Below are positions 4,875 to 6,958 of a DNA stretch of 6,958 bases, in pieces. The stretch's first letter is position 1, and the number at the start of each line of letters is the position of its first letter. A program made the position numbers and the translations under genes. The DNA is from Pedosphaera sp. (GTDB lineage Bacteria; Verrucomicrobiota; Verrucomicrobiia; Limisphaerales; SXTU01). The notes beneath the pieces were generated by a model, which was not told the origin of the DNA, made no database searches, and was given only the letters and a program-made list of their open reading frames with translations. The stretch spans positions 1 through 6,958 of the forward strand of contig SIBB01000189.1 of the NCBI GenBank assembly GCA_009695395.1, read 5' to 3'.

Positions 4875-6764
4875 ATGACGGAACGAAACTTGAAACCTAC
4901 CGGGCTGGTCAACCTACTCATCGCCCTCGCCGCCGCCGGCTTAGGCACGTATATCGCGCGCTCGACGGCGTCCTACGCGGACGAAGTGGTCAGCGTCTTC
5001 CTGGGGCTGGGCTTCCTCGTCGCGCTGTTCAGCTATTTCCAGATGCGGATGGAGGCACGCGAGAAGCTGGAGAAGCTGGAGCTTGACGAGTTGGCCAAGT
5101 CGGCGCGCAGCACAACGCTCTTCGACGGCACGGACGCGGAAGCCTTCCCGGCCCGGCGTGCCCGCGAGCAGTTCGAGCGTTGGCTGGTGCCGGCGTTCTG
5201 CCTCGTGCTGCTGGTGCTGCAAGTGGCGGCGGCATGGTGGCTCGGCAAGCAGGTGCTCAATCCCGACGCGCGCGAGGTGCGCAACTCCCTGCCGATGATG
5301 GCGGCCTTCTTCGGCTTCCTCTTCTTCCTGCAATTCCTCCCGGGCCGCTACTCGGTCAACGTCGCGCGGCTGGAAGGCCAGCGGTTGCTGCAACCCGCAG
5401 GCAGTTACCTCCTGCTCGGCGCGTATCTGAGCCTGCTCGCCGCGGCGGGCATCGTGGCGATTCACTTCGGCCACTCGAAGGTGGACATCTTCATCGCCCG
5501 CGCCTTGTGCGTGATTCTCGCGCTCGCGGCGGTCGAAAACCTCTTCACGCTCATCCTCGAAATTTATCGTCCCCGCGTCCGCGGCCAAGCGGCGCGCGTC
5601 CTTTACGAGAGTCGCCTCGTCGGTCTGCTGGGCCAGCCCGAGAGCGTCTTCACCACCGCGGCGCACGCGCTGGACTACCAGTTCGGCTTCAAGGTCTCCG
5701 AGACGTGGTTCTTCCAGTTCCTGCAAAAAGCCTTTGTCTGGCTGCTGCTGATTCAGTCCGGCCTGCTGTGGCTTTCCACCAGCTTCGTCTTCATCGAGCC
5801 GGACGAGCAGGCGTTGCTGGAGCGCTGCGGCAAACCGGTCGGGACCACGGCGCTGAACCCCGGCTTCCATCTGAAGTGCCCGTGGCCGATTGACTCCGTG
5901 TATCGCTTCCAATCCCACCGCATTCAGACCTTCACCGTCGGCGTCGTGACCAAGGACGACGACCACGGCGGCGCGACAGCGGAGAACACGATTGTCTGGA
6001 CCAAGAACCATTACAAAGAGGAGTTCAACCTGCCCGTCGCCAACAAAGAACAGGACAGCGCCTCGAACACCAACGCCGCCGGCGAGAAGTCCGCGCCGCC
6101 CGCCAATCTCATCACCGCCAGCGTTCCGGTGCAGTATCAAATCAAGGACATCGTTGCCTGGGCGCGTAACCACGCGAACCCGAACGAACTGCTGGAACGC
6201 ATCGCGACCCGCGAAGTCGTCCGTCATCTCGTGAGTGTGGATTTCTTCGAGTTCATGTCCGTGGGCCGGAAGAAGTCCGCCGAGGCGCTCCGGGCGAACA
6301 TCCAGAAGTCCGCCGATGACGCGCAGTTGGGCGTGAATATCCTCTTCGTCGGCTTGCAGGACGTGCACCCGCCGGTGAGCGTGGCCGAGGCGTTCGAGGC
6401 CGTCATCGGCGCACAGCAGACGCGCGAAGCGAAGACCCTTGCGGCCAAAGGCGAGGCGACTAAATCCACCGCGATGGCCGAGGGTGAGGCGCAAAAGGTG
6501 AAAGACACCGCAGCGGCCTTCGCGGTTCGGCGCGTTGCCGAGGCTGGCGCGATTGGCGCGCAGTTCGAGCATCAGATGGCTGCCTTCGACGCCGCGCCGA
6601 CGGTTTATCCGCAGCGGATTTATTTGCAGACCTACGCCAAGGCCATTGCCAAGTCCCGCAAATACATCATCGCCACGACCAACGCGCAGGAGATGATTCA
6701 GCTCAACCTCGAAGACAAGATTCGCGAGGACCTCTTGAACTTGGAAATCCCCGCGAAGAAATAA
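4875..6764 (+). CDS. hflK: HflK-like SPFH/Band 7 protein with multi-spanning N-terminal extension
   Basis: A 629-residue protein; HflK of Escherichia coli has about 420. The C-terminal part is a full HflK: membrane anchor at about 284-306, then an SPFH domain from FIEPDEQALLERCGKP (306-321) through LNPGFHLKCPWPIDSVYRF (327-345), TASVPVQYQI (414-423) and GLQDVHPPVSVAEAFEAV (493-510). An Ala/Glu-rich helix follows at 511-570 that should form the cage wall, then YPQRIYLQTYAKAIAKSRKYII (578-599). HflK and HflC form a membrane-bound cage around the FtsH protease and modulate its access to membrane proteins. The first 283 residues are additional: hydrophobic segments at about 11-29, 38-56, 103-124, 138-156, 174-197 and 203-230. 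Charged loops at 57-102, 157-173 and 231-282 are rich in Arg/Lys and so cytoplasmic, which puts the SPFH domain in the periplasm as in known HflK. Residues 385-410 form a polar, Asn/Ser/Ala-rich loop within the SPFH region. No clear Shine-Dalgarno; coupling to the permease stop is likely. Confidence 0.88.
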   Translation: MTERNLKPTGLVNLLIALAAAGLGTYIARSTASYADEVVSVFLGLGFLVALFSYFQMRMEAREKLEKLELDELAKSARSTTLFDGTDAEAFPARRAREQFERWLVPAFCLVLLVLQVAAAWWLGKQVLNPDAREVRNSLPMMAAFFGFLFFLQFLPGRYSVNVARLEGQRLLQPAGSYLLLGAYLSLLAAAGIVAIHFGHSKVDIFIARALCVILALAAVENLFTLILEIYRPRVRGQAARVLYESRLVGLLGQPESVFTTAAHALDYQFGFKVSETWFFQFLQKAFVWLLLIQSGLLWLSTSFVFIEPDEQALLERCGKPVGTTALNPGFHLKCPWPIDSVYRFQSHRIQTFTVGVVTKDDDHGGATAENTIVWTKNHYKEEFNLPVANKEQDSASNTNAAGEKSAPPANLITASVPVQYQIKDIVAWARNHANPNELLERIATREVVRHLVSVDFFEFMSVGRKKSAEALRANIQKSADDAQLGVNILFVGLQDVHPPVSVAEAFEAVIGAQQTREAKTLAAKGEATKSTAMAEGEAQKVKDTAAAFAVRRVAEAGAIGAQFEHQMAAFDAAPTVYPQRIYLQTYAKAIAKSRKYIIATTNAQEMIQLNLEDKIREDLLNLEIPAKK

Positions 6765-6794
6765 TCCACCTCGCCACTTTCTGACCCACTGACT
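6765..6794 (+). other. hflK-hflC spacer, pyrimidine-rich
   Basis: The 30-nt gap contains CCACTTTCTGACCCACTGAC and no Shine-Dalgarno sequence or terminator, consistent with a continuous hflK-hflC transcript. Its CACTTTCT core is the same phrase that recurs in the spacer near the left edge (for example 384-392), and the stretch also resembles the CACTTCTGACTCC of the insert in the cytochrome gene. Confidence 0.4.
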
Positions 6795-6958
6795 ATGCGC
6801 AACCCATTAACCTTCGTCGTCGGCCTCGTCATCCTCCTCATCTTTGGCTCCATCTCGTTCCTCTTTCAGGTGCGAGAGAGCGAGGTCGCCTTCCTCACCA
6901 CCTTCGGCAAGGCGGACGAGGCGGTCATCAAGCCCGGCCTCCGCTTCAAGCTCCCGTG
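6795..6958 (+). CDS. hflC: HflC-like SPFH/Band 7 protein, N-terminal part (cut by window edge)
   Basis: The first 54 codons of the third gene of the operon. MRNPLTFVVGLVILLIFGSI gives a short cytoplasmic tail and a single membrane helix at about 5-22. It is followed by FQVRESEVAFLTTFGK (24-39) and the PGLRFKLP entry of the SPFH domain (47-54). The single N-terminal anchor, the 'V.E.E.A.....G....PGL.FK.P' pattern and the position right after hflK identify it as the HflC partner, which alternates with HflK in the cage. In contrast to its HflK partner it has no N-terminal extension. The start is the first ATG after hflK with a proper anchor; no Shine-Dalgarno is visible. Confidence 0.85.
   Translation, partial: MRNPLTFVVGLVILLIFGSISFLFQVRESEVAFLTTFGKADEAVIKPGLRFKLP

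Noticed and set aside
4941..6572. A 543-codon open frame on the minus strand opposite hflK
   Set aside because: It lies inside the hflK coding region in the opposite sense and its product is rich in Arg, Gln, Glu and Leu without family features; it is a shadow of the SPFH gene.

Overview
The window looks like a piece of a high-GC genome of the Verrucomicrobiota, in the Pedosphaera/Limisphaerales sense. The main reasons are a DUF1501 gene paired with a PSCyt1/PSCyt2/PSD1 gene, a combination concentrated in the Planctomycetota-Verrucomicrobiota group, and an HflK homologue with a long multi-spanning N-terminal extension. No visible gene start has a good Shine-Dalgarno sequence, and codons strongly prefer G or C in third position. 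The taxonomic call is an inference from gene families; no rRNA gene is present.

The left half is read leftward (minus strand). In transcription order it holds a tRNA-Val(CAC) at 3765-3691, a 1082-residue secreted c-type cytochrome of the PSCyt1/PSCyt2/LamG/PSD1 type (3674-426), a 261-bp non-coding spacer (425-165), and the first 54 codons of a DUF1501 protein with a twin-arginine signal (164-1). The spacer is G-rich on the plus strand. It contains a perfect G-quadruplex motif, a short hairpin and a long imperfect inverted repeat built on a recurring CACTTTCTC phrase. The cytochrome begins only 16 bp after the tRNA CCA end and carries an in-frame, low-GC, palindrome-like insert between its first two domains.

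The right half is read rightward (plus strand) from a promoter-like TTGCCA-N16-TATTAT that places a start site just before the first gene. The genes are an ABC-2 type permease (3890-4873), an HflK-like SPFH protein with six extra predicted membrane helices (4875-6764) and the start of an HflC-like SPFH protein (6795 to the window end). The permease and hflK genes are 1 bp apart and hflK and hflC are 30 bp apart, so they almost certainly form one operon. HflK and HflC are expected to assemble into a membrane-anchored periplasmic cage that controls the FtsH protease. The permease has no ATPase partner in view, and its tight link to the cage genes is the most suggestive system-level observation here.

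The two halves are divergent, separated by about 125 bp. Long reading frames antisense to the cytochrome and hflK genes are by-products of GC-rich coding sequence. No CRISPR array, insertion sequence or phage gene was seen.
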